This document shows, piece after piece, positions 47,180 to 57,001 of a DNA stretch of 64,000 nt; position 1 is the stretch's first letter, and each line of letters opens with the position of its first letter. The stretch lies in assembly GCA_037043455.1 (NCBI GenBank), contig JAWPHD010010292.1, forward strand, positions 1 to 64,000, written 5' to 3'. The notes beneath the pieces are model-generated. The model did not search any database, was not told where the DNA came from, and worked only from the letters and a program-made list of their open reading frames with translations. The stretch comes from Cyrtodaria siliqua. Its lineage: Eukaryota; Mollusca; Bivalvia; Adapedonta; Hiatellidae. Both the position numbers and the translations under genes were made by a program.

Positions 47180-47955
47180 GAAAGAGGTTGTCTTTAAAAC
47201 ATGATAGTTAAAAAGGGAAAGTAGAAACAACAATATATGGTGATGATACAACTACTGCTGCTATTGCTCTACTGCTGCTACTGCTACTGCTGGACGTCTT
47301 TATGGACGTCTGTGCCTTGATTAGCTACTGCTGCTGCTGTTACTTCTACTACTGCTAAGGGTTGTGTATAAAACATGAAGGTTAAAAAGATAATCTAACT
47401 GTAATATGAGCTACCGCTACTGCTAGCAGTAGCTACTGCTGCTACTGCTGCTACTGCTGCTGCTAATACTAGTAATAGCTATTGCCACTGCTGTTATTGC
47501 TCCTACTACTAGCAGTATCTGAAACGTTACAGCAGTAACGGTAGAGAACAAAACATATAAACCATGATATTATTTGGCGAAGCGGTTGTGTAAACATAAT
47601 TATGATCGTTGCGAAAGAGGTTGTCTGTTAATCATGATGGTGGGAAAGTAAAAACAACATACTTGCGCAAAGAAAACATACTTGCGATGAGTATACCTAG
47701 TGAGATGGTGCTCTACTGCTGCTACTCCTGACAGTAGCTACCACTACTTCTGCTACTGCTGGCAGTAGCTAGCAGTGTTGTACTGCTGGCAGTAGCTAGC
47801 AGTAGCAGTACCTACTGATACTGCTGCTACTGCTGGTAGTAGCTACTGCTACTGCTGCTACTGCTGACAGTAGTTAGCAGCAGCAGTAGCAGTAGCAATC
47901 ATATAATGGTTGCGAAAGAGGTTGTCTGTTAAACATGATGGTGGGAAAGTAGAAC
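47180..47955. repeat. Degenerate TGCTAC/CTG-rich tandem region
   Basis: Blocks of imperfect (CTACTG)n / (GCAGTA)n at 47265-47345, 47405-47530 and 47700-47900. They are separated by copies of GCGAAAGAGGTTGTCTGTTA..CATGATGGTGGGAAAGTA (47600, 47905; diverged 47180). Confidence 0.8.
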
Positions 47956-48029
47956 TAACAATGATTAGACTGCTACACAGCTGTCAGTAAAATTAACGAC
48001 TGTCAGTACCCACTACACGTGATAAAATA

Positions 48030-48180
48030 AAACGCATTCATTGGTCAAACATTATTGGGGGAGCACGTCATAGAGATGTGTTTAAAATTGTTTACACCTA
48101 TAAATAGACTGTGTAGGCACATCACCATGTTAGCGAAGTTGAATCTGTGTGTAGATGTCGATGTTTGAAAAGTTACGTTT
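48030..48180 (+). promoter_or_regulatory. Promoter-like segment (CCAAT-type box and TATA box)
   Basis: ATTGGTCAAA (inverted CCAAT) near 48037, CACGTCA near 48064, CCTATAAATAG near 48098, then ATCACCATG at 48122 opening a 13-codon frame, and AATAAA near 48197. Well spaced for a polymerase II core promoter but leads to no recognisable gene. It could be part of an LTR or DNA transposon. Confidence 0.35.
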
Positions 48181-48226
48181 TGCGTTGTTTTTAATTAATA
48201 AAAAAAGGTTTTAAAATAATAAAAAG

Positions 48227-50012
48227 AAAAAGGAATGACCTTGAAGCTCTACTGATAGATTTTGATAGCTAGACCAGCATTCCTGTGAAGTTTCATAACA
48301 ATCTGTCAAGTAGCTTCAGAGGAGTAGTTGCTACAAGTTGAAGTTTTTACTATATAACTCAAGGTAAACAAAGATGGCCACTGTCAGCCATGTTTAATGT
48401 CGAATCAAAATAATTTTCGACAAGCATCAACATTTTGTCATGCTGATCATTTCAGAAAAAGTCCCATATCAATATTACTTACAGTTTTAAAGAAGTAGTC
48501 GCTACAAACTCGTTTTTAAAAATCTATGTTTAGCCGTGGTGGCAATCTTGAATTTCTGGCCGACCTTAAATTGTGCTAGAATCAACTAGACATCAAGAGC
48601 AACATTCCTGGGAAGTTTCATGAAAATCCGTCAAGTAGTTTCAGAGGAGTAGTCGCTACAAATTTTTACTATACAAACTCTATGTAAACAAAGACGGCCA
48701 CTGGCGCCCATTTTTTAATGTCGAATCAAAATAATTTTCGACAAGGATCAACATCATGTCATGCTGATCATTTTAGAAAAAAACCATATCAATATCACTT
48801 ACAGTTTTTAAGAAGTAGCCGCTACAAACTCTTTTTTTAAAAATCTGTTTTAAGCCATGGCGGCCATCTTGAATTTCCGGCCGACCTAAAAAAAAATCTG
48901 GGATCAATAAGACATCAAGAGCAACATTCCTGTGAAGTTTCATAAAAAATCGTCAAGTAGTTTCAGAGGAGTAGTCGCTACAAGTTTTTATTATACAAAT
49001 CAATGTAAACATATTTAAAGTCGCATCGAAATAAATTCCGACAAGGATCAACATCATGTCATGCTGATTATTTTAGAAAACGTCCCATATCAATATCTCT
49101 TACAGTTTTCAAAAAGTAGTCGCTACAAATATATTTATTTTAAATCTATTTTTAGCCATTTTAGCGGCCACCTTGAATTTTTGGCCAGCCTGAAACTTTT
49201 CTAGGATCAACTAGACATCAAGAGCGACATTCTTGTGAAGTTTCATGAACATCCGTTATGTAGTTTCAGAGGAGTAGTCGCTAAAAGTTTTTACTATATA
49301 ACTCTATGTAAACAAAGATGGTCACTGGCAGCCATGTTTAACGTCAAATCAAAATAATGTTCGACTAGGATCAACATCATGTCATGCCGATCATTTTAGA
49401 AAAAGTCCAATATCAATATCACTTATAGTTTTCAAGAAGTAGTCGCTACAAACTTATTTTTTTTAAATCTATTTTTAGCTGTGGCGGCCATCTTGAATTT
49501 CTGGCCGACCTGAAATTTTGCTAGGATCAATTAGAGCAACATTCCTGTAAAGTTTCATGAAAATCCGCCAAGTAGTTTCAGAGGAGTAGTCGCTACAAGT
49601 TTTTACTACATAACTCTATGTAAACAAAGATGGCCACTGGCAGCCATGTTTAACGTCGAATCAATACGGTTTTTGACAAAAACCAACATCATGTCATGCT
49701 GATCATTTTAGAACAAATCCCATATCAATATCACTAGTTTTCAAGAAGTAGTCGCTACAAACTTGTATTTTAAAAATCTATTTTTAGCTTTGGCGGCCAT
49801 CTTGGATTTCACACCAACAAGCATTTTTTCTAGGATCAACTAGACTTCATGGGAAACATGTCTGTAAAATTTCATGAATATCCATCCAGTAGTTTCAGAG
49901 GAATAGTCGCTAGTGACAAATAAAAGTTTACGGACCGACAGACGGACAGACGGACGACGGACGCCGCACTAATGGCATAAGCTCTGCTGATCTCTGATCA
50001 GTCGAGCTAAAA
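48227..50012 (-). mobile_element. Helentron-like element, second family (HB2)
   Basis: Minus-strand copy of the family at 3533-7325. 5' end at 50012: GCTCGACTGATCAGAGATCA.., GCTTATGCC, (GTCC)n, then five ~330-bp cores. 3' end near 48227-48270: ATCAGTAGAGCTTCAAGGTC with a decayed hairpin. Not interrupted by a LINE. Confidence 0.8.
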
Positions 50013-50014
50013 AA

Positions 50015-50750
50015 TGAATGAGGATTTAAATACATGTATCAAGCCAAAACAAATCGACAGCATTAAGGTATGAAACCACTAATTATTTTCCCCATAGACA
50101 CCAATGTTAAAGTGCCACATATTAATGATTTGCTGCAACTTCAACTCAAATATGAATAATGCAGCAGTGTAATTTTCATAGAGAAAACTAATTTTTCACT
50201 TGAAAAATCACCAGAAAAGGTGGGGTCACAAGACATGTAAGAAAGTTCTTGTTTGTTTACTAAACAGGTGAAAGGTACAGCTGTTCTCAGTGATGGTTGC
50301 TCACAAAGCGTATGCGCTTTTTATACATACAACCACAAAATCGAACAGAAATGGGCAGTTTTCCCCTAGTTATAATGTCCATTTCCATCAAAAAAGGAGG
50401 GATTACTTTTTATTATACAACTACATTCGACTTCACCTCGGAAGTTTACATGTAATTAGTGTTGGTAAACCTATTACGAGGATACGTTAGTAGTATTACC
50501 AGCTGGATACGGAAAACCTCTTATAATACTTACGAACTTGCCCAGGTTATTAATGAAACAAATAGTAATACTTGTAAGCCCAATTAATGCGGTATTAGAT
50601 GCGCAAGCGATACGATTCGGAACAAAAGCTGTGAGAATTGACGCCAGTGTAATCATTTGGGAAAAATTGCAGCAGATAAAACCACGTACCTGACTGGTCC
50701 AACCCCACATTTGGTGTTGTTGTTTGATTGTTGTTGTTTTTTGGTGGGTG
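50015..50750. other. Intergenic stretch, short frames only
   Basis: No recognisable gene. The part near 50100-50260 resembles 57680-57900 only loosely. Confidence 0.4.
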
Positions 50751-50754
50751 GGTT

Positions 50755-50875
50755 AGAATCAGAAACCCCTCCCCCACTCCGCTCCCCACACACCCACACC
50801 CACGCCCCAACTTATCTCCACACACATACGCACGCACGCACGCACGCCGCACAGTGACACACACACACAAACACA
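50755..50875. repeat. (CA)n/(CACG)n-rich tract
   Basis: Runs of CACACCCACACCC and GCACGCACGCACG. Confidence 0.8.
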
Positions 50876-51231
50876 TTTGTTTAATGAACTTCATGCGCGC
50901 ATTTAGATGAGAAATTAATGTTGAAAGGGCCATTTTTTTTAATAAATTGCGTGCCAACTGTTTTTAAAATAATGATCGCGCTCTAAAATCTGAGAAGAAG
51001 GACTTGTGGGTGAAAAAAAGTTGATTATGAAAAAAATATTATTTCTTCAAACTTACGTATTTGTGGGCTTGGATACGAAGGTGTCAAGAGAGTGGCATTG
51101 CAACAGTCCTATTGTTGTGGTGTCTTGGCCTGTGTGTCTCAGTATCATTCTCCAGATACAGATATAATTGTTTATTTCCCCCTTTTTTTAGTAAACAATA
51201 TAGCATAAGTCAATGTACAGAGATGAATACT

Positions 51232-51310
51232 CCTCCTCCTCCTCCTCCTCCTCCTCATATAATAATTATGGGTATAACTATTTATTATTATTATTAATAA
51301 TAGTATTGTC
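51232..51310. repeat. (CTC)n and (TAT)n microsatellites
   Basis: About nine TCC units followed by TTATTATTATTA. Confidence 0.88.
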
Positions 51311-51359
51311 ATTAAAATAATAGTAATAATAACAGTAGCATGGCAGACACTTATATATA

Positions 51360-51660
51360 ATTTTGTCCGTCGTCTGTCATCCGCCGTCCGTCAAACTTTA
51401 ATCTGCAACCTGGCCTTGGTCATAACTTGAAACTTATTTGACCTATGTTCATGAAACTTCACTCAGATCTTCATCTTTCTCCCAAGGAATTATGTTACGC
51501 ATGTCCAATAACTGGTTTTTCCCAGGAAAAAGTGGCCACCACTAAAATATCGACCGTCATAGATAGCCTAAAATGTACAGAGAAGTACGTAAAACACCAG
51601 TTAACCAATCAACTATCCACTTCGCACATACTTCTACAATGGGGGAAATAACCATATATC
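51360..51660 (+). mobile_element. Fragment of a (GTCC)n-headed tandem-core element
   Basis: TTGTCCGTCGTCTGTCATCC then a core-like stretch (GGCCTTGGTCATAACTTG). Ends unclear. Confidence 0.4.
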
Positions 51661-51699
51661 TTTATAATTTCAACAAATCCCTAAATACATGTCGAAAGC

Positions 51700-51880
51700 T
51701 TCACCAGGGCCACTAAGTTTCGTCGGTGTGTTCTTGAACAAAGTTGACGTAAAACGGACGGTTCCGTGTATCCGCTGAGACGTTAAAGAACCATAGTAAC
51801 CTATTCGTATGTAGTGGCTGAGCAAATTGCATGATCCCTATGTATCATTCCCTCTCTCTGGGGTGGCTCTAAATTGCATA
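51700..51880 (+). mobile_element. SINE 3' fragment
   Basis: GTTTCGTCGGTGTGTTCTTG and CTCTCTCTGGGGTGGCTCTA match the SINE at 8035-8359. Confidence 0.65.
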
Positions 51881-51884
51881 TAAT

Positions 51885-53000
51885 GTTAAAAGACATGCAA
51901 TTTAATTTGCAAATGATCGCCAGATTATCCTAATTTGTATTTGGTTATCTGTTTATACAATTAAAGGTACACAGGGCAATCTTGCTTTTGTTAACTCGCG
52001 GCGTCCGTTTATTTATTTTTAATACATAAGGCCACCCTTAAAAATATTTATGTTTGCACTTTCCAGATACTAATTTCAAATGTTGGTTCGGTAGGTAGGC
52101 ATTTTATTTTTATTTTTTAATTTTAAAAAACAAAATTTAACTAAGGAAATGCTATTTTTTGAGCAGGCATGTATTAACAAATGAAAATCAATACAAAACT
52201 TGTTTTTAAAAACAAGAAAGATTGTTTTTAAAAACAAGAAGACAAAAATGTCCCTAATTCGTTCACCTGATAACTGTGTCCATTGATTTAGCGCTCACTT
52301 GAACATTATTTGAAAAAATGCAAAAGAATCGGCGAACACACTTTTGTTATTATTGTTATTAGCGGAATCTCGATGAGACCAGCAATTTAAAAAAAAAGGT
52401 TCCAAAAATGAGAAACAAATATTTGAGTCAGGGCCTTATTTTCGGGTCGGTCGGGAAAGGGCAAACATTAAATGTTTAAAGCGGGTCCTATCCTACATAT
52501 GTTCGATCATTGTTAGCACTGATTTTGCATATTATTAACTGTTGATTATATTGCGCTGACTGTTGATTATATTGCGCTAATAGTTGATTATATTGCGCTC
52601 ATAATATATTGAAACCTATATATGGTACATATCGAGGAAGGAAAAAACGAATCCAGTTGTACTACATTTTATTAAATTATGAAAACTGGTTAAACTTCTT
52701 TTTTTTTTACTGATTAATTAAATGTAATGTGCTTGATACAACCTTTCAAGATTGTCGTGTGTCACTTTAAAGATGGTTAAGTGATACGAAAAACAGTGAT
52801 AGTTATTGAGTAAATATTAAGCATATTAAGAATTATTTTCTTTCGACATTTTAGACATATTCAAAAAAGTCCTTATATAAGGACCCTGATAAAAGACAGG
52901 ATTAATTTAATATGTAATTGTTTACGCGTAATGTGTTTTAGTTTGATAGGAGTATTCGCCATTATCTTGCTTGTTTGTGTAAGTCACGCGCCTGCATTGT
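51885..53000. other. Intergenic stretch with a triple 22-23 bp repeat
   Basis: Only the repeat TGTTGATTATATTGCGCT (three copies, 52538-52602) and a motif shared with the MITE at 53686 (CAAGATTGTCGTGTGTCACT, 52748) are seen. Confidence 0.6.
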
Positions 53001-53213
53001 GTAATCACTGAGGGATTTCGATCACTAACTGTAGTTAACTATGGTCGTTGGTCTGCGCATGTCTAGTTGAGGTGTAATGCGAACTTACTCCAGTTAAACC
53101 ATCATAGTTTCTAGATACACGCGGCATAGTGTAAAACATGGAAGGTGATTTCTGGGATTGATGTTTGGTTTTCTATTAATCTATAAATAAAACATGAGAA
53201 AATGGTCCTATAG

Positions 53214-54430
53214 AAATCACAGCGCCCAAACGCAATGGCATCGTAGGCCCGCACTGTGCTATAAACACAGAGCAAATTTATTATACAATGAATTAAGGTT
53301 AGCTTGGCTCTATTTTATGTGTCCACAATCTTCGCTATTATCATGTCTTCAGTGCCCAAATTGACAAGACAATGTAATTGAATTGAATTGAATTGAATTG
53401 GGGTTTTAAGGCGCACCAACGAATGTAAGGTTATAGGGCGCCTAACAGGAATGAACATGCCAGGCTCATCCTCCATGTACATCGAGATAAATCTAAATCG
53501 CTAACAATAAAGACCACATCCGTAGAAATTAACAAAATATACACTAAGATATTGTTGTAAAGCTATATAAAAATACGTAATTAGAAACAACCCCAGGCTG
53601 TGGTTGTTCAGTACGATCTGGATACATGATGTATCCAGAATTGTACTGAACAACCACAACCGGAATACATGATGTATCCAGAATTGTACACTACTTAACC
53701 TTTATAATCGGTCACCCAGGTTTTTTGAAAATAACATGAATACTAAAAATTGGAAATCACCAAAACACATACCATCTTTAAAGGGACACACGACAATCTT
53801 GAAAAAACATTGTTGATAAACTTAATAAAATATTGGTATGTTTTTCGGTGATTTCCAGTTTTTAGTATTCGTGTTATTTAAAAAAAAATGGTCGACCGAT
53901 TATAAAAGTTGAGTAGTGTACTGAACAACCACAGCGGTCTCAGCCAAAGAGAAAACCAATCTAGGGTACGACCAGACGACTGAACAGAAGAAATGAGTTT
54001 AATGTTAGCTAATATTACCCTCTCATATTTAATATTACTTGAATAGGTTAGAGGTTATATATATGTATTTAGAAAATGACAGATATATTACATTGAATTT
54101 GTGTTCCCACGCTTTCCTGATAATTAGATAATCAGCTAGACTCCTAATAAGCATATTTCACACTTTTTCATTGTGTTTCAATTTTCTTCTAGATTCGTTC
54201 CATATTTTATCCTATACATGTGTCACAGACTAAAATATGGAATGGGGATATAGGGTAGAATGGAATGGAATGCGATTGGAATCAAAATCTCATACCATTC
54301 TAATTCCATTCCATCCCAGGTTTTAGACTATGCCAATACACCATACCTTTTTACCTTGACACCGGCAACGCAATTTCTCAAATAACTGGTTGTAAAATAG
54401 TTAATTGTTGTTGCAATGTGTATATTTGTA
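53214..54430 (-). mobile_element. Retroelement-derived copy R5, inverted relative to R4
   Basis: Minus-strand homologue of 41440-42570, with additional insertions: an (ATTGA)n-tailed piece at 53375-53480 and a MITE at 53686-53928. No ORF. Confidence 0.65.
53686..53928. mobile_element. Fold-back MITE with ~85-bp terminal inverted repeats
   Basis: Arms run GTACACTACTTAACCTTTAT..GAAATCACC..ACATACC and the inverted copy GGTATGTTTTTCGGTGATTT..GAGTAGTGTAC, with a ~60-bp centre. Sits in R5 next to a smaller hairpin (53597-53662). Confidence 0.8.
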
Positions 54431-55905
54431 TCGAGTAACTGACTACATACACATAGCACGTTTATAACTAAAGTCAAAGGTCTTCAAATGCAAAAGATAC
54501 AACAAAGTTCGTCTCAAATTTGCGAAAATGTATTTGTGTCGGCCATGTTTGAACCAGAGCAACCATACCCTTGCCGTTGGTTGAACTATAGTAGACTGAT
54601 GACGTCATTCTGGTTGAACCATTGCGTATTCGATCGGACCATAGTTAAACTACGCTACTATGGTTCGTGATCGAAGTCACTCACTGAGGGAGAACCCAAC
54701 TTTCTATATCTATTTATAGAACGTAGATTAGACGATTGATAATGATGCGCTTTACGTACTGTCATATACACCGTTTGAGTGAAACTACGGTGTCCTGTTA
54801 GGGCCATCTTACCATCGCATCTTACCATCGACCATCGACCTAGCCATCGAGCATCGACCTAGGTCGATTGTCGATGGTAAGATGCGATGATCGATGGTAA
54901 GATGCAATGGTAAGATGCGATGGTCGATGGTAAGTTGCGATGGTCGATAGTAAGATGCGATGGTAAGATGCAACGCTCGATGGTAAGATGCGATGGTCGA
55001 TGGTAAGATGCGATAGACTATCGACCATCGCATCTTACCATCGCATCTTTCCATCGAACATCGCATCTTACCATCGACCATCGCATCTTACCATCGCGTC
55101 TTACCATCGACCATGGCATCTTACCATCGACCATCGCATCTTACTATGGCATCTTACATCGACCATCGTATCTTACCATCGCATCTTAACATCGACCATC
55201 GCATTTTACCATCGACCATCGACTTATGACACACGTGCTAAGGACACTCTTGGTATCGAACTTGACCAAGTTTTCCATTCCCGAATATTGCAAACAAGTG
55301 TTTGTGGGCGAGTGAGGATTGCATGCATTGAAGGAATACGTGAAACATAATTATATAAAGGAAAGCGGACACATTTCACAATCAACTTTTTAAATGACAC
55401 TAATTGATTCTAACTATGCATAAAACATGCAATGCCTCATTTTTTAAGGTCAAGCATCCTTATATTTTACTAGTTGTCTGAAGGTGTAAAGAAACATTAA
55501 GAGCATGGTGGGGGCAGATGCGGTCTGGAATGAATCGAGTCAATCCACATACAGGGTATAGATCCAGGTTTTAACAAGGCTGTCCGCAATTCGAGGTTGG
55601 TGAGTATTTATTCGAAGATTTATATAGGCGCTTGCACTGCCACCCTTCCTCTCCCCCACTGGGACCTACTCAAACCAAGGCATAGAAGGGTGACAATGAC
55701 AGGTTTGTTGTACTTCTGAATTCCGAAGTTTGAAGTCTGATAGATTGCACGCGTCTATAGGTGAGCTGTAATTCCGTAATAAGGCCAAACAAAACAATGT
55801 GTCTTTAGGCGGGGCTCTATATTTCAATTTTCACCCCAGGTTTAGGGTAACATGCCAGAAAATAGTAGGTAGGGTAGGTACGGATTTATTTTCATATATA
55901 TTTTA

Positions 55906-55942
55906 GAATATATATATATATATATTATTATATATATATATA
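55906..55942. repeat. (AT)n microsatellite
   Basis: Nearly pure AT dinucleotides with two interruptions. Confidence 0.9.
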
Positions 55943-56276
55943 GGAACATAGCATTTTATATCCAAAACAGCCTGCAATTTTTATATTTTTCTGGTAAATT
56001 AAAAAAAAATACTGGGTTTCAATAGAAAAAATAGGTAGGGTCGGTTTACTTAGCCTAAACACACATAACCTTTTGCAAAGCCTAAGTTGAACGCCCGTAT
56101 AAAATCAACTAGAATTCACCCACACCCACCTACCAAACATGGTTGAATAGTTTTCATTTAATATTTAATAAAATTGTCTCACTGACAAACCTGAGATTAT
56201 ATTGAGAGAGAGAGAGAGAGAGAGAGAGTGGCGGGGTGGGGAGAGAGGATAGAGGAGAGAGGGGTGTCGATAAAAC

Positions 56277-56547
56277 GATTGATTGATTGAATTGGATTTT
56301 ATAGTCGCACCAACAGCTAAGGTCATATGGCGACTTTCCAGCTTCCATTGGTGGAGGAAGACCCCAGGTGCCCCTCCGGGCAATTTTCGTGCACGGGCGG
56401 GCACCTTGGTAGAACCACCGACGTTCCGCAAGCCAGCTGGATAGCTTCCTCACATAAAGATTCCTAGGCCCCTGAGGGATCGAACCTACAGCGTTGAGGG
56501 GCAATTGATTTCAAGTCAGAGACGTTAACCACTCGGCCAAGAGGCCT
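56277..56547 (-). mobile_element. tRNA-headed SINE with the core common in bivalves
   Basis: Minus strand: head with A box TGGCCGAGTGGTTAA and B box GGTTCGATCCC (Ser/Leu-like), conserved core CTTGCGGAACGTCGGTGGTT and GGAGGGGCACCTGGGGTCTT, then TGGTGCGACTATAAAATCCA and a (GATT)n-type tail. This core recurs in SINEs of many bivalves, as I recall (Meta-type SINEs). Confidence 0.85.
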
Positions 56548-56728
56548 AATGTACATTATGATTGATGCGATGGTCGATGGTAAGATGCGATGGTCGGTGG
56601 TAAGATGCGATGGTAAGATGCGATGGTCGATGGTAAGATGCGATGGTCGGTGGTAAGATGCGATGGTAAGACGCGATGGTCGATGGTAAGATGCGATGGT
56701 AAGATGGCCCTAACAAGACACCGTAGTT

Positions 56729-56942
56729 AACACTGATAACCTTGCAAACATATAGGTATACCGTATGTAAACCGTGTCATTGAGCATGTAATCATGATGA
56801 CGAATAATGTAAGTATCATTCGCGGTGTATCTTATCAATAGATACTGTGTCAAATGGTGATTACAGTCGGTTCAAAGGAGAGTGTGCCACCAACAACATC
56901 CTAACGCAACACTAACCACTAAATATTCCCCTAGAAACAACG
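56729..56942 (+). promoter_or_regulatory. Gene B 5' flank (putative promoter)
   Basis: 214 bp between a fold-back element and the start codon. Seen: a small palindrome near 56830-56850 (GTATC..TTATCAATA..GATAC) that contains GATA-like cores, and GGTTCAAAGGAGAG near 56870, which resembles a loose direct repeat of nuclear-receptor half sites. No TATA box is evident. A regulatory role is inference only. Confidence 0.35.
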
Positions 56943-57001
56943 ATGGACACACTGAATGTCTGCTGGACGACTGGTGTGCTGATTATCACAACTGTAGCAC
57001 T
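56943..57001 (+). CDS. Gene B exon 1 (start codon, membrane anchor)
   Basis: 59 nt, ATG to phase 2, donor GTAAGT. Encodes MDTLNVCWTTGVLIITTVAL, a short polar start then a hydrophobic anchor typical of microsomal P450s. The start is preceded by AACAACG, a fair animal initiation context. No in-frame upstream ATG fits. Confidence 0.88.

Larger units (their letters stand above)
53005..54697. repeat. Flanking inverted repeat around R5
   Basis: 53005-53052 (TTTCGATCACTAAC..TTAACTATGGTC) and 54634-54697 in inverted form (GACCATAGTTAAACTACG..GATCGAAGTCACTCACTGAGG). May be the ends of a DNA transposon carrying R5, or chance association of two fold-back pieces. Confidence 0.4.
54783..56728. mobile_element. 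Fold-back DNA element with subterminal minisatellite, just upstream of gene B
   Basis: Ends AACTACGGTGTCCTGTTAGG / inverted AACTACGGTGTCTTGTTAGG, one mismatch, then inward GGCCATCTTACCATCGCATC on both sides. Beyond them are arrays of CATCTTACCATCGACCATCG whose orientation flips near 54860 and 55018. The centre (55240-56160) is unique with no ORF. A SINE (56277-56547) splits the right array. No clear target duplication. Confidence 0.8.

Noticed and set aside
54809..55350. Frames rich in HRPSHLTIASY
   Set aside because: Translation of the CATCTTACCATCG minisatellite of the fold-back element.
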